Source: Halalkalibacter suaedae (lineage in GTDB: Bacteria; Bacillota; Bacilli; Bacillales; Bacillaceae_D). From it: a stretch of DNA of 64,000 nt. The position numbers and the translations under genes are program-made. This document shows, in pieces, positions 26,883-35,082 of the stretch; position 1 is the stretch's first letter; each line of letters begins with the position of its first letter. The stretch lies in the NCBI RefSeq assembly GCF_017939705.1, contig NZ_JAGKSQ010000012.1, positions 1-64,000 on the forward strand, given 5' to 3'. The notes below the pieces were generated by a model. That model was not told the DNA's origin. It worked only from the letters and a program-made list of their open reading frames with translations, and made no database searches.

Positions 26883-27212
26883 TCAACCCCGTCCACGTTT
26901 TAGCATACAAGTATCCCTCTTCGGGCAATCGTAGTCACAATCACCAATTGCTTGATAGATTGAACACCACGAACGCTTCGCATAACAGATAGGTATCTCC
27001 TGTTCGCTAGCCTTTTTTTTCAAAACACTCGTCAAATTATGATTAATAAAGTCCGTTAGAACCAATATCAAATCAATATGAGCAGGTATATCTCTTTTGA
27101 CCATTTGAACCTTTCTCCCAGTGAGATGAATAATTTCATCAAAACCCATCTCTTCTAATCTCTTTGGTATTGAGCCTAAACGATCCGCCCCAACAATCAT
27201 TAATGACGACAT
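26883..27212 (-). CDS. DUF2325 domain protein, cysteine-rich C-terminus
   Basis: 109 residues, Rossmann-like DUF2325 (PF10087): SLMIVGADRLGSIPKRLEEM, HLTGRKVQ, LVLTDFINHNLTSVLKKKA. Function unknown. The C-terminal tail carries Cys76, Cys83, Cys92, Cys96 and Cys102, the last three as CDYDCPKRDTC, a plausible metal or Fe-S ligand set. AAGGAGG lies 7 nt before ATG 27212 and sets the start; the frame upstream to 27254 runs through the promoter region. Promoter and a strong Fur box lie just upstream, so expression should rise in iron limitation. Partner gene follows in the same operon. Confidence 0.82.
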   Translation of the reverse strand: MSSLMIVGADRLGSIPKRLEEMGFDEIIHLTGRKVQMVKRDIPAHIDLILVLTDFINHNLTSVLKKKASEQEIPICYAKRSWCSIYQAIGDCDYDCPKRDTCMLKRGRG

Positions 27213-27233
27213 GGTCCTACCTCCTTTTTTAGT

Positions 27234-27252
27234 GATAACAATTATCATTATC
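27234..27252. promoter_or_regulatory. Fur box upstream of the DUF2325 operon
   Basis: On the minus strand GATAATGATAATTGTTATC matches the 19-bp Fur consensus GATAATGATAATCATTATC at 17 positions. A second imperfect inverted repeat, TGAGA-N5-TCTCA, lies in the promoter spacer at 27265-27279. Confidence 0.8.
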
Positions 27253-27255
27253 ACT

Positions 27256-27285
27256 ATAATAATTGAGATTGGTTCTCATTGTCAA
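27256..27285 (-). promoter_or_regulatory. Promoter of the DUF2325 operon
   Basis: Minus strand TTGACA (27280-27285), 18-nt spacer, TATTAT (27256-27261). The Fur box starts just downstream of the -10, so a bound repressor would block initiation. Confidence 0.75.
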
Positions 27286-27323
27286 TAGCCTATGGTAATT
27301 TATTCAATTCAATCCCACTATTT

Positions 27324-28556
27324 TTATGCTGTCTTTTTTGTTTGACCTTCTTGTAGATCTAAGCGATAGAACCGGAACCAATAAGCAAATAAGCAGATAA
27401 AAAGAACGGCTGCACAAGTAAAGACATTTGTTATTCTCATCCCAAAGGAAAGAAGCATATATGTAACAATCGGCCCAAAGGCGGCTCCAATATCTAAAAA
27501 AATGATGTAGGTAGTCATTAACTGTTTGGCATTCTCCCCTTTTGCCACATCGGTTGCTAACGTATCAATTAAAGTAGTTAATGCTGTAGATGCCATCATT
27601 ACGACAAGTAAGATTATCATCCAAAGGTAAATAGAAAGGGATATTGATAAAATATAAAAACCAATTGATGATAGTCCAAGCGAAACGAGAAATAACGGAA
27701 GCCTTCCATTTTCCCCATCTGACCATACGCCTATTTTCAAAGCCAAATAAGGCTCCCATAACCATCTTAGTCCCTGCAAAATACCAGCTAAAGCAGTTAT
27801 TCCAATTGTGACCCCAATTAGTGAAACGTCGCTTCCAAAATGATCTGCCATGACAAGTGTTAATGAAGAAGTGAAGAAGCCCTGTATAAGAAAGGCTAGA
27901 ATTAGTCCGCTCATGATCACAGCTAAGCATTTCCTAGTCAAACCAAATAACCTTAAAGGTACGGGTGGTTTCTCAAATTTTTCAGGCTTGATTTTCGGTA
28001 TCGTTATGTAAACAAGCGGAAGACCTATAAGCATAAGTAATCCAAATAATATTGCCGTTGAGTTAAAACCAATGATATTGACAAGTAGCCCGCCACCTAT
28101 CATTCCACCAAGACTTCCTAAGCGGTAAAGTCCATTATAACGCCCCATCTGCTCACCACGATTATGCTCAGAGGCGACTTCGAGTACAACATAAAATCCA
28201 CCTAGTCTCAAAAAGGACCAAGCAACTCCCCAAACTAATCTTAAAAGAATCCAAACGAGTAAGCCTGAACCAACCCCATAACCAACTGTCGTAACAATTG
28301 CTAATATGACAGAAATAGAAAGGCCTGTTCGCAGCTGAAGTCTCCGATATACCCATCCAACGATTGGATTAATTGGAATGCGAACAAAACGGTTTAAGGA
28401 AAGAATCAAACCGACTTCCCAGAGCGATTCCAGTCCTGCTTCTCGATAAAAAAGAGGCAAGGCTACATACAGCATTGAATCCCCTAAAAGACAAAGAGCC
28501 GTTATAAGGGCAACAATCGTGACCTCTTTCTCTGACCTGCCTTTTTCATCCTTCAC
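27324..28556 (-). CDS. Major facilitator superfamily transporter
   Basis: 410 residues, about 12 membrane helices in two six-helix halves. Typical MFS loop motif after helix 2: GWVYRRLQLRTGLS. No ligand-specific motif that I recognise; drug, sugar or siderophore export are all possible. The start is GTG at 28556 with GGGGG seven bases upstream. It precedes the Fur-controlled DUF2325 operon, which has its own promoter. Confidence 0.8.
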   Translation of the reverse strand: MKDEKGRSEKEVTIVALITALCLLGDSMLYVALPLFYREAGLESLWEVGLILSLNRFVRIPINPIVGWVYRRLQLRTGLSISVILAIVTTVGYGVGSGLLVWILLRLVWGVAWSFLRLGGFYVVLEVASEHNRGEQMGRYNGLYRLGSLGGMIGGGLLVNIIGFNSTAILFGLLMLIGLPLVYITIPKIKPEKFEKPPVPLRLFGLTRKCLAVIMSGLILAFLIQGFFTSSLTLVMADHFGSDVSLIGVTIGITALAGILQGLRWLWEPYLALKIGVWSDGENGRLPLFLVSLGLSSIGFYILSISLSIYLWMIILLVVMMASTALTTLIDTLATDVAKGENAKQLMTTYIIFLDIGAAFGPIVTYMLLSFGMRITNVFTCAAVLFICLFAYWFRFYRLDLQEGQTKKTA

Positions 28557-28696
28557 AGTCTAACCCCCAATTGTAGTTGCAGCCCATCCCCCAATAGACG
28601 CTTATTTATTGTAGCAATTGAAGGTGAAGCCACTGTAAATTCTTTGTAAAAGAGTGTGGTAAAAACGTTATAAGGCTGTCTATATAGGTATTTCAT

Positions 28697-28722
28697 GCTT
28701 ACTTTTTCATAAAAAAGGGTAT
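28697..28722 (+). promoter_or_regulatory. Possible sigma-B-type promoter of mgtE
   Basis: GCTTAC (28697-28702), 14 nt, GGGTAT (28717-28722). The -10 is a perfect sigma-B match; the -35 keeps 4 of 6 bases of GTTTAA. Confidence 0.35.
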
Positions 28723-28795
28723 TGAGGTTAAAGTATAGTTAGACAGTTTTTCGTTTTTTTTGTAAAGTTAGTGATTATAGGAGGTGAGATTTCGG

Positions 28796-30163
28796 ATGGT
28801 TGCAAATATGACAGAAGATCAATTATTAGTATTAGTGATCAAGTATTTAAAAGAGGCGAAGCGAGGGGCTCTACAGCAGCTTTTGGAGGAATTACATCCA
28901 TACGATGTAGCACAGATTTACATAGGGTTACCAGATAAGCATCACCATAAATTTATTACGTTTCTAACACCTGATCAAGTTGCTGATTTGATTCAAGAGC
29001 TTGATTCTGAATTACAAATCGAAATCTTACATAAATTAGGGATTGAACGTTCATCAAAGGTTATGAATCTAATGGACAACGATGACTTAGCCGATCTTTT
29101 GAACGAATTATCCGTTGACCGTATCCAAGAGTTTCTCGATGTAATGAAGAAAGAGGATTCACAGCATATTCAATCTTTAATGAGCTATCCAGCCGACTCA
29201 GCAGGGGGCTTGATGACAAATCAATTCGTATGGATTCATGCTGACCAAACGGTTCGTCAAGCAGTTGAAAAACTAAAAACCTACGCTAGCTTTTCAGAGA
29301 ATATTTATTATCTATATGTAATTAATGCTGAAAAGAAGTTAGTCGGGGTTGTCTCCTATCGCGATCTGTTAATTGCAGATATTGATGTGCAAATAGAAGA
29401 ATTAATGTTTAGTAGGGTAGTTTCAGTTCACGTAAATGATGACCAAGAAGATGTTGCTCAAACAATCGAACGTTATGACTTCATTGCAGTTCCTGTTGTG
29501 GATGATCATAATAAACTACTAGGTATTATCACAGTTGATGATGCCATAGATGTCTTTATTAGAGAAGCGAACGAAGACATTGAAAGACTCTCTGCAGTAG
29601 GTAGAGATATCGATTTTAATACAAAAGCAATAACGGCTTCGATTCGACGGCTTCCTTGGCTCGTTCTTCTTTTATTTATCGGCCTCTTATCTGGAAGCAT
29701 TATTAGTGGTTTTGAAGCAACATTGGATCAAGTAGTTGCACTTATTTTCTTTATGCCTATGATCGCTGGAATGACCGGAAATACCGGAACTCAGTCACTA
29801 GCAGTTGTTGTACGAGGGATTGTAACCGCAGATGTTGATCGTGCGACTGTTGTTAAATTGATTTTACGTGAACTCCGAGTTGGATTAATTATTGGATTAA
29901 CCTGTGGCATCTTAATTTCTTTAATCGCTTATTTTTGGCAGGATCAAAACATTTATTTAGGATTTGTCGTTGGGGCATCACTTTTAATCACGCTAGTTGT
30001 TGGGACATTAGCTGGAACAATGATTCCATTAATGCTTCACCGTTTTGGTATCGATCCAGCTGTCGCATCAGGCCCACTTATTACTACGATAAATGACATT
30101 TTCTCTTTAATGATCTATTTTGGAATAGCTACCGCTTTTTTAAGCCAATTAACAGCCTTATGA
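28796..30163 (+). CDS. mgtE: Magnesium transporter MgtE
   Basis: 455 residues. An N-terminal superhelical MgtE_N domain (about 1-130), two CBS domains (about 135-250: ADSAGGLMTNQFVWIHADQT, IAVPVVDDHNKLLGIITVDD) and five C-terminal membrane helices with MIAGMTGNTGTQSLAVVVRG, the conserved pore region. It imports Mg2+ and is gated by Mg2+ binding to the cytosolic domains. ATG 28796 chosen: AGGAGGTGA lies 11 nt upstream; a GTG at 28784 overlaps that site. No M-box riboswitch is seen in the 220-nt leader. Confidence 0.95.
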   Translation: MVANMTEDQLLVLVIKYLKEAKRGALQQLLEELHPYDVAQIYIGLPDKHHHKFITFLTPDQVADLIQELDSELQIEILHKLGIERSSKVMNLMDNDDLADLLNELSVDRIQEFLDVMKKEDSQHIQSLMSYPADSAGGLMTNQFVWIHADQTVRQAVEKLKTYASFSENIYYLYVINAEKKLVGVVSYRDLLIADIDVQIEELMFSRVVSVHVNDDQEDVAQTIERYDFIAVPVVDDHNKLLGIITVDDAIDVFIREANEDIERLSAVGRDIDFNTKAITASIRRLPWLVLLLFIGLLSGSIISGFEATLDQVVALIFFMPMIAGMTGNTGTQSLAVVVRGIVTADVDRATVVKLILRELRVGLIIGLTCGILISLIAYFWQDQNIYLGFVVGASLLITLVVGTLAGTMIPLMLHRFGIDPAVASGPLITTINDIFSLMIYFGIATAFLSQLTAL

Positions 30164-30189
30164 GTTTCGACAAATTCCCCTGGAAATAG

Positions 30190-30247
30190 TAAAAAAAGTG
30201 TTTCAAAAATGGTTCGAATGAACCGTTTGAGAGACACTCTTTTTTTG
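30190..30247. terminator. Bidirectional terminator between mgtE and the small membrane gene
   Basis: Hairpin centred on GGTTC-GAAT-GAACC with outer AGTGT/ACACT arms, flanked by A7 on the left and T8 on the right, so it works in both directions. Confidence 0.9.
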
Positions 30248-30249
30248 TC

Positions 30250-30348
30250 TTAGTTTATGAAGAGACCACCAATTATCCAATATGAAAGACCATATACTAT
30301 TGCTATCCCTGCAATCAGTGCAAAAAGTTTCTTATTTGACATTCTCAT
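30250..30348 (-). CDS. Small single-pass membrane peptide (32 aa)
   Basis: 33-codon ORF: a short basic head (MRMSNKK) followed by a hydrophobic helix (LFALIAGIAIVYGLSYWIIG) and GLFIN. AAAGGTGTG lies 6 nt before the ATG (30348); ATG 30342 is an alternative start. The bidirectional terminator immediately downstream supports a real minus-strand transcript. I do not recognise a family, and no function can be assigned. Coding status is inferred from the ribosome site, the hydrophobic profile and the terminator. Confidence 0.5.
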   Translation of the reverse strand: MRMSNKKLFALIAGIAIVYGLSYWIIGGLFIN

Positions 30349-30545
30349 TTCTAACACACCTTTTTCATCTAGCATTGCTTTTAATTATACTATAAATCAT
30401 ACCCTTCACACTATTTTAGACCTTCTTAAATATAGCAGTTTATTGACAATTGATATAAAGGCGTGCAGTATCTTGAACCATCACTACTTCCTTGAATCTC
30501 CTAATGGGATTTTTCGAGAGCTACCCTTCCTTTACTAAGGTTACC

Positions 30546-31166
30546 TTATGATGATAGCTTTCCTGCTATTTTTGCGACTCGGGCTCCTAGACGACCCGCC
30601 ATCGTTAGATCCCTTTGATCTGGTGTTGCTGATCCGTCTGGTCCAGCAAGAGTAGAAGCACCATACGGCGTCCCTCCAATACCTTCTTTAGTTAACTGTT
30701 CAGGATTTTCACTGTATGGTAATCCAACATAAAGTAGGCCAAAGTGTAGGAGCGGTACTAAAGACGTAATGATGGTCGTCTCCTGCCCCCCATGTACGGA
30801 ACCTGTACTTGTAAAGATGGAAGTAACTTTCCCTTCTAATTCTCCACTTGCCCAAAGTCCACCAGCAGAATCTAGAAATTGTTTCATTTGTGCAGGCATT
30901 GACCCATAACGTGTTGGAATTCCCCAAATGATTCCATCAGCCCAACGTAAGTGATCGTGTGTCGCAGTTTCCACAGCATCTTGAACGTTTTGGGCTTGTA
31001 CATATGCCTCTTGTCCTGACATCGCTTCCTTCACAGCATCAAACTCTTCAATTTTCACTATCTTCACTTCGGTTCCATCTACTCGCTTCGCTCCTTCAGC
31101 AACAGACTGTGCCATTTCATAAATATGACCATAAGCACTGTAATAAGGAATTAGAATATTCGCCAT
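30546..31166 (-). CDS. wrbA: NAD(P)H:quinone oxidoreductase, WrbA type
   Basis: 206 residues, flavodoxin-like fold. The FMN-binding phosphate loop is YYSAYGHIYEMAQ; further conserved segments are WGIPTRYGSMPAQMKQFLD and TSTGSVHGGQETT, diagnostic of WrbA. It reduces quinones by two electrons, limiting redox cycling. AGGGAGTG precedes the ATG. Single-gene unit. Confidence 0.93.
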   Translation of the reverse strand: MANILIPYYSAYGHIYEMAQSVAEGAKRVDGTEVKIVKIEEFDAVKEAMSGQEAYVQAQNVQDAVETATHDHLRWADGIIWGIPTRYGSMPAQMKQFLDSAGGLWASGELEGKVTSIFTSTGSVHGGQETTIITSLVPLLHFGLLYVGLPYSENPEQLTKEGIGGTPYGASTLAGPDGSATPDQRDLTMAGRLGARVAKIAGKLSS

Positions 31167-31700
31167 TCAAACACTCCCTCTACTTCTATTAGACTCCATT
31201 TCAAACAAGGTTATTTTTCCACTGCATTAGTTGATATATACCACTTAACATTGACTGTCTAAACATCTAATCGATAATTATAGAGTGTTTTAAAATGTTC
31301 TATAGGAAGAAGCCGCAACAAAACTAAAGTGTCTAACTGAAATACCAAACAAAGCAATTAGTAGCGGATGAAATATACGTAGACTCCTGCGGGATGCAAA
31401 AGCCAAAGGTGAGACCCCACAGTCGTAGACGAGGAGGCTCACCGGCTTCCCGCGGAAAGCGAAGTATATTTCAGGAGCGATTTACGTCCGCCAACTATCG
31501 TTGTTCGGATTTATATAGCATTCATTTAACAGAGACTTGGACCTCCACTTGACTAAAACCTCGAAGCCCTATGGAAATATGTCCCTAAATTTAGATAACC
31601 TTAATTCTATCTTTATAGTTTCTTTAGAAGTCCTCCCTATACTAAAAACACTCAACCAAGTATTAAAGCTTAGTTGAAGTAATGTAATGGAGGAATTAAT
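31167..31700. other. Gene-free interval with one repeat A copy
   Basis: Between wrbA and the DUF4179-like gene. It contains family A copy 2 (31322-31508) and an A/T-rich region; no gene is seen. Confidence 0.8.
31322..31508 (+). repeat. Palindromic repeat family A, copy 2
   Basis: Same order as copy 1: ACTAAAGTGTCTAACTGAAA, ATGAAATATACGTAGACTCC, CCGGCTTCCCGCGGAAAGCG, AAGTATATTTCAGGAGCG. With the inverted copy at 32603-32797 it brackets the DUF4179-like gene. Confidence 0.88.
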
Positions 31701-32558
31701 ATGAAAAATGTAAAACCAGGCAAGAAAAACTTCGGAGGGAAATTACTTAAAACGGGGCTTGTTGTCACCTCAACATTATTTATTATCGGGTCTGCATCGG
31801 TTGCAGCACAGAATACTGATTATTTTTCAATGTTCTTTGGTGCACAAGAGAGTGGAATTGAAAGCCAATCAGTTAATCAATCTATTAGCGTTTCAGGTAT
31901 TAAAATGGCAGTTGAAGAAAGTATCATCGGTGGGAAGAGTGCTCTCATACTCGTTTCATTTGAGAAGGAAGACGGAACTGCCTTTCAAAATGATGTGGTG
32001 ATACCTAATCTTGAGTTAGGCTGGAAACAGAATGCGAGTTATATGGTAGATCAACAAATGACCGAGGACCGTAAGAAGCTGATGATTATGTTCGACATCG
32101 ATACAACCAAAAACATCAGTGGGGAAAAATTAACGATTTCGGCTGATAAAGTCTTAGATAGTAAAACAGATGAGGTTTTGGTTAACGGACCTTTCCATCT
32201 TACCTTCATAGGTAGTGAAAGCCCTACCTCGCAAAATATCAGCGTTGATTTGAATTTGGCAGAGGATGATGAGAAATTACAGCTTGATGCTATCAATATC
32301 TCAGCAAATGGTATAGGGATTGAAGGAACACGCCAAGACGGAGAGACAGAATTCCTACCAACCTACACACCAGTCGTTACAGTCACAACAATAGATGAAA
32401 AAACGTTTGAATTAAAAGCAGGATCTACAAGCACAACTGAATCTGGCTTTAAGTGGCAGTACAATCTAAATGAAGACCAAGAAAGACTCTTTTTAAACGA
32501 TGAAACAATTAAGAGTGTAACAATCGATGGAAATGTCATTGATGTACAGCAGAAGTAA
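31701..32558 (+). CDS. DUF4179-like membrane-anchored or secreted protein
   Basis: 285 residues. A basic head is followed by a hydrophobic segment (residues 16-36) ending SASVAAQ, either a signal anchor or a cleavable signal. The rest is a beta-rich extracellular region: ISVSGIKMAVEESIIGGKSA resembles DUF4179 domains, which occur as the outer part of anti-sigma factors (RsiV-like) and related proteins. No zinc-finger anti-sigma head and no sigma factor gene are adjacent, so it is an orphan here. GGAGG lies 8 nt before the ATG. The family assignment is moderate; function unknown. Bracketed by inverted copies of repeat A. Confidence 0.6.
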   Translation: MKNVKPGKKNFGGKLLKTGLVVTSTLFIIGSASVAAQNTDYFSMFFGAQESGIESQSVNQSISVSGIKMAVEESIIGGKSALILVSFEKEDGTAFQNDVVIPNLELGWKQNASYMVDQQMTEDRKKLMIMFDIDTTKNISGEKLTISADKVLDSKTDEVLVNGPFHLTFIGSESPTSQNISVDLNLAEDDEKLQLDAINISANGIGIEGTRQDGETEFLPTYTPVVTVTTIDEKTFELKAGSTSTTESGFKWQYNLNEDQERLFLNDETIKSVTIDGNVIDVQQK

Positions 32559-32602
32559 CTAGAAAAGAGAGGTTGGGAGAAAAGTGATTCAACTAATAGA
32601 AA

Positions 32603-32797
32603 GTCCGAATAATGATAGGTGGTGGACGTAAACCGCTCCTGAAATATACTTCGCTTTCCGCGGGAAGCCGGTGAGCCTCCTCGTCTACGCCTGTGGGGTC
32701 TCACCCTTGGCTTTTACATCCCGCAGGAGTCTACGTATATTTCATCCGCTACGTAATTGCTTTGTTCGCTATTTCAGTTAGACACTTTAATTTTGTC
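32603..32797 (-). repeat. Palindromic repeat family A, copy 3 (inverted)
   Basis: Reverse complement of copy 2 in full, from GTCCGAATAATGATAG to CACTTTAATTTTGT, 45 bp after the DUF4179-like stop. Confidence 0.88.
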
Positions 32798-32823
32798 CTA
32801 GTCTCTTTCGTTTTGTTCAGAGC

Positions 32824-32868
32824 TTTTAAAAAAACTCCTTTGAGAATTAATACTCTCAAAGGAGTTTT
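32824..32868 (-). terminator. 15-bp perfect hairpin with U-tract on the minus strand
   Basis: Arms 32831-32845 and 32854-32868 are perfect complements (AAAACTCCTTTGAGA), loop 8 nt. The minus strand continues TTTTTTT, so it probably ends the pxp operon transcript; it may also serve the DUF4179-like gene. Confidence 0.75.
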
Positions 32869-33072
32869 GCATAGATCCACACTTTCTCTTTGAACTAATA
32901 GAGGTATGCCATTTTACCAGCATCAATTTGCTAATTCTTGTTAAGTTCATGAACTATGAAACAAGCATATCTAATAAATATATTCAACATATAAGAAACT
33001 TTTGACTGTCTAAATATGCCCCTATTCAGGAGGGATTAGAAAGTAAGTGACTTCTCATCTATCCTCTTATCA

Positions 33073-33200
33073 AGCGGACGGGATGGGCGGGCCGACTCCT
33101 GCAGGAAATAAGGGCAAATGGAAATCCACCAGCGAAGCCGGTTAGTTCCATGCCCTCCTGCGGAAAGCGTGCCCCCCATCCCGGTAGCGAAGTCGAAGCA
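33073..33200 (-). repeat. Palindromic repeat family B, copy 2 (inverted)
   Basis: From AGCGGACGGGATGGGCGGGC to CCATCCCGGTAGCGAAGTCG, the reverse of copy 1, including the inner ACCAGCGAAGCCGGT. It lies between pxpA and its terminator. Confidence 0.85.
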
Positions 33201-33293
33201 GTGTATTACGGTAAACGGAACGGTTTTCTTTTCTTGTTATTGAGAATTAAAGTGGTCGCTATGAACATTTACACTCTAAAAAGCCACATTGAA

Positions 33294-34064
33294 TTAATTA
33301 CCCAATGACCTAACAATAATCCCTTCCCGTTCTAAACGTACTCTCAGGTCCATTCCAAAACGAACCGCATCCTTTGAATCTCCATGCAAACAAACCGTAT
33401 CTGCTTCAATAGGAATAAACGTCCCATCTACTGTCTTTACCACTTTCTCCTGTACCATTAAAAGTACCTGCTCAACTGCTATTTGCGAGTCATGTATTAA
33501 TGCATTCGGTTCTCTTCTCGGGGTTAATGTTCCATCGATCTGATAGGTTCTGTCTGCAAAAACTTCATTTGCTACCGTTAATCGATACTTTTTTCCAGCC
33601 TTAATTAGTGCACTTCCAGATAATCCGTATAAAATAAGAGTTGGATCTGTTACAAAGACGGCTTTGGCAATGGCCTCTGCTATTTCCGGATTTATGGCAG
33701 CTTGATTATAAAGCGCACCATGTGGCTTAACATGATTCATCTTCACACCATTCATCTGACAAAATCCTCTTAACGCATTAATTTGATAAACAACCGAATG
33801 GAAAATATCCTCTTTGCTCGTTTCAATTGCACGTCTTCCGAATCCAATAAGGTCTGCAAACCCTGGATGTGCCCCAATTTTAACGCCATGCTCAATGGCT
33901 AGCTTCACCGTTTCAGCCATAATATTGTGATCTCCAGCATGATAACCACAGGCAATATTCGCTGATGTAATATGCTTCATTAATTCTCGGTCTTCACCGA
34001 CTTTAAAAGCACCAAAGCTTTCTCCTACATCACTATTTAAGTCTACTGTTACCAACTCTTTCAT
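33294..34064 (-). CDS. pxpA: 5-oxoprolinase subunit PxpA
   Basis: 256 residues, LamB/YcsF family: VDLNSDVGESFGAFKVGED at the N-terminus, ANIACGYHAGDHNIM, GAHPGFADLIGFGRR and VKPHGALYN are all conserved. With PxpB and PxpC it hydrolyses 5-oxoproline to glutamate using ATP, removing a damaging metabolite. Last gene of pxpB-pxpC-pxpA, with 5-nt spacing to pxpC. Confidence 0.94.
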   Translation of the reverse strand: MKELVTVDLNSDVGESFGAFKVGEDRELMKHITSANIACGYHAGDHNIMAETVKLAIEHGVKIGAHPGFADLIGFGRRAIETSKEDIFHSVVYQINALRGFCQMNGVKMNHVKPHGALYNQAAINPEIAEAIAKAVFVTDPTLILYGLSGSALIKAGKKYRLTVANEVFADRTYQIDGTLTPRREPNALIHDSQIAVEQVLLMVQEKVVKTVDGTFIPIEADTVCLHGDSKDAVRFGMDLRVRLEREGIIVRSLGN

Positions 34065-34069
34065 CCCCT

Positions 34070-35080
34070 TTACTTGCTTGCAAGGAGCTTCGCATTAATT
34101 CCGGCCTTTATTTCATTCACTTCATATTCTCTCTTTAAATAAAGGGTTTCAGCTTCTTGTAGCGTGATCTTTTGAAAATAAATTTCTTCACCTGGCTTCG
34201 CTTGAGCAATTACAGAAAGATCAACAGAGCTAATCTGACCGATGATCGGATAACCCCCTGTCGTCTGACGATCGGCCATCAAGATAATAGGATTTCCGTT
34301 TGCTGGAACTTGAATTGCACCAGTTGTTATAGGCTCTGAAACGATGTTGACTGGTTCTTTTAGCGACAATATGTTTCCTGCAAGACGGTAACCCATTCGA
34401 TCCGATTCTGGACTCACTTTAAATTTCTCCTCAAAAAAAGCCATCTTACTTTCAGCTTTGAAGAGATCGAAATGTTGTCCCTCCATGACCCGTACCAAAT
34501 GTGGACGTTTATAAGAGAAAGAGTATGGTGAACGAACGTCCCAGTTAGTTGATGCAAACGAGTCAGGATTGCTTTCTTTTACACTAGCTATTAGCTTCTT
34601 AGCTTTTGTTGTTGCCTCTCCAATCGGAATTTCATCTCCTCCTTTTAAGGCTCTTCCATTATAACCACCCAATTTAGCACGCAAATAGGTGCTGCGGCTC
34701 CCCATAACCTTCCGAACATCACAACCACCAGCTACTGCCACATATGCTCGACAGCCTGATTGTACTTGACCGAAAGAAAGAATTCTTCCTCCTTTGATAA
34801 GAACGGGACGGTTTAATGGAACAGGGCGACCATCGATCATAGGCGAAAGATTAGCTCCAGTTATAGCGAGTAAGGTTTCCTTCTTAAATCGTATAGAAGG
34901 ACCTGAGAACGTAATTTCAAGCCCTGCATCATTATCATTATTTCCGATAAGAGTATTCGCCAGTCTTAACGAGAATGGATCCATTGCACCACTTACAATC
35001 ACGCCATCACGCTGATAACCAATTCTCCCTAAATCCTGAATTGTCGTCAAAAGACCTGACTTAAGAAGCTCCATGCTCAT
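34070..35080 (-). CDS. pxpC: 5-oxoprolinase subunit PxpC (KipA/AHS2 family)
   Basis: 336 residues, AHS2 / biotin-dependent carboxyltransferase-like fold: LLTTIQDLGRIGYQRDGVI at the N-terminus and ILMADRQTTGGYPIIGQI near the C-terminus. It acts with PxpB. AGGATTAACT precedes the ATG; gap of 2 nt to pxpB. In B. subtilis this family also includes KipA. Confidence 0.93.
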   Translation of the reverse strand: MSMELLKSGLLTTIQDLGRIGYQRDGVIVSGAMDPFSLRLANTLIGNNDNDAGLEITFSGPSIRFKKETLLAITGANLSPMIDGRPVPLNRPVLIKGGRILSFGQVQSGCRAYVAVAGGCDVRKVMGSRSTYLRAKLGGYNGRALKGGDEIPIGEATTKAKKLIASVKESNPDSFASTNWDVRSPYSFSYKRPHLVRVMEGQHFDLFKAESKMAFFEEKFKVSPESDRMGYRLAGNILSLKEPVNIVSEPITTGAIQVPANGNPIILMADRQTTGGYPIIGQISSVDLSVIAQAKPGEEIYFQKITLQEAETLYLKREYEVNEIKAGINAKLLASK

Positions 35081-35082
35081 AG

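Larger units (their letters stand above)
32559..33293. other. Gene-free interval (735 bp) with two repeats and a hairpin
   Basis: Holds repeat A copy 3, a 15-bp perfect hairpin and repeat B copy 2. No gene is seen. Confidence 0.8.

Noticed and set aside
28557-28783. M-box magnesium riboswitch before mgtE
   Set aside because: Expected for mgtE in Bacillus, but none of the conserved M-box segments is present in the leader.
30257-30538. 93-codon plus-strand frame after mgtE
   Set aside because: It lies opposite the small membrane ORF, begins just after a terminator and lacks a ribosome site.
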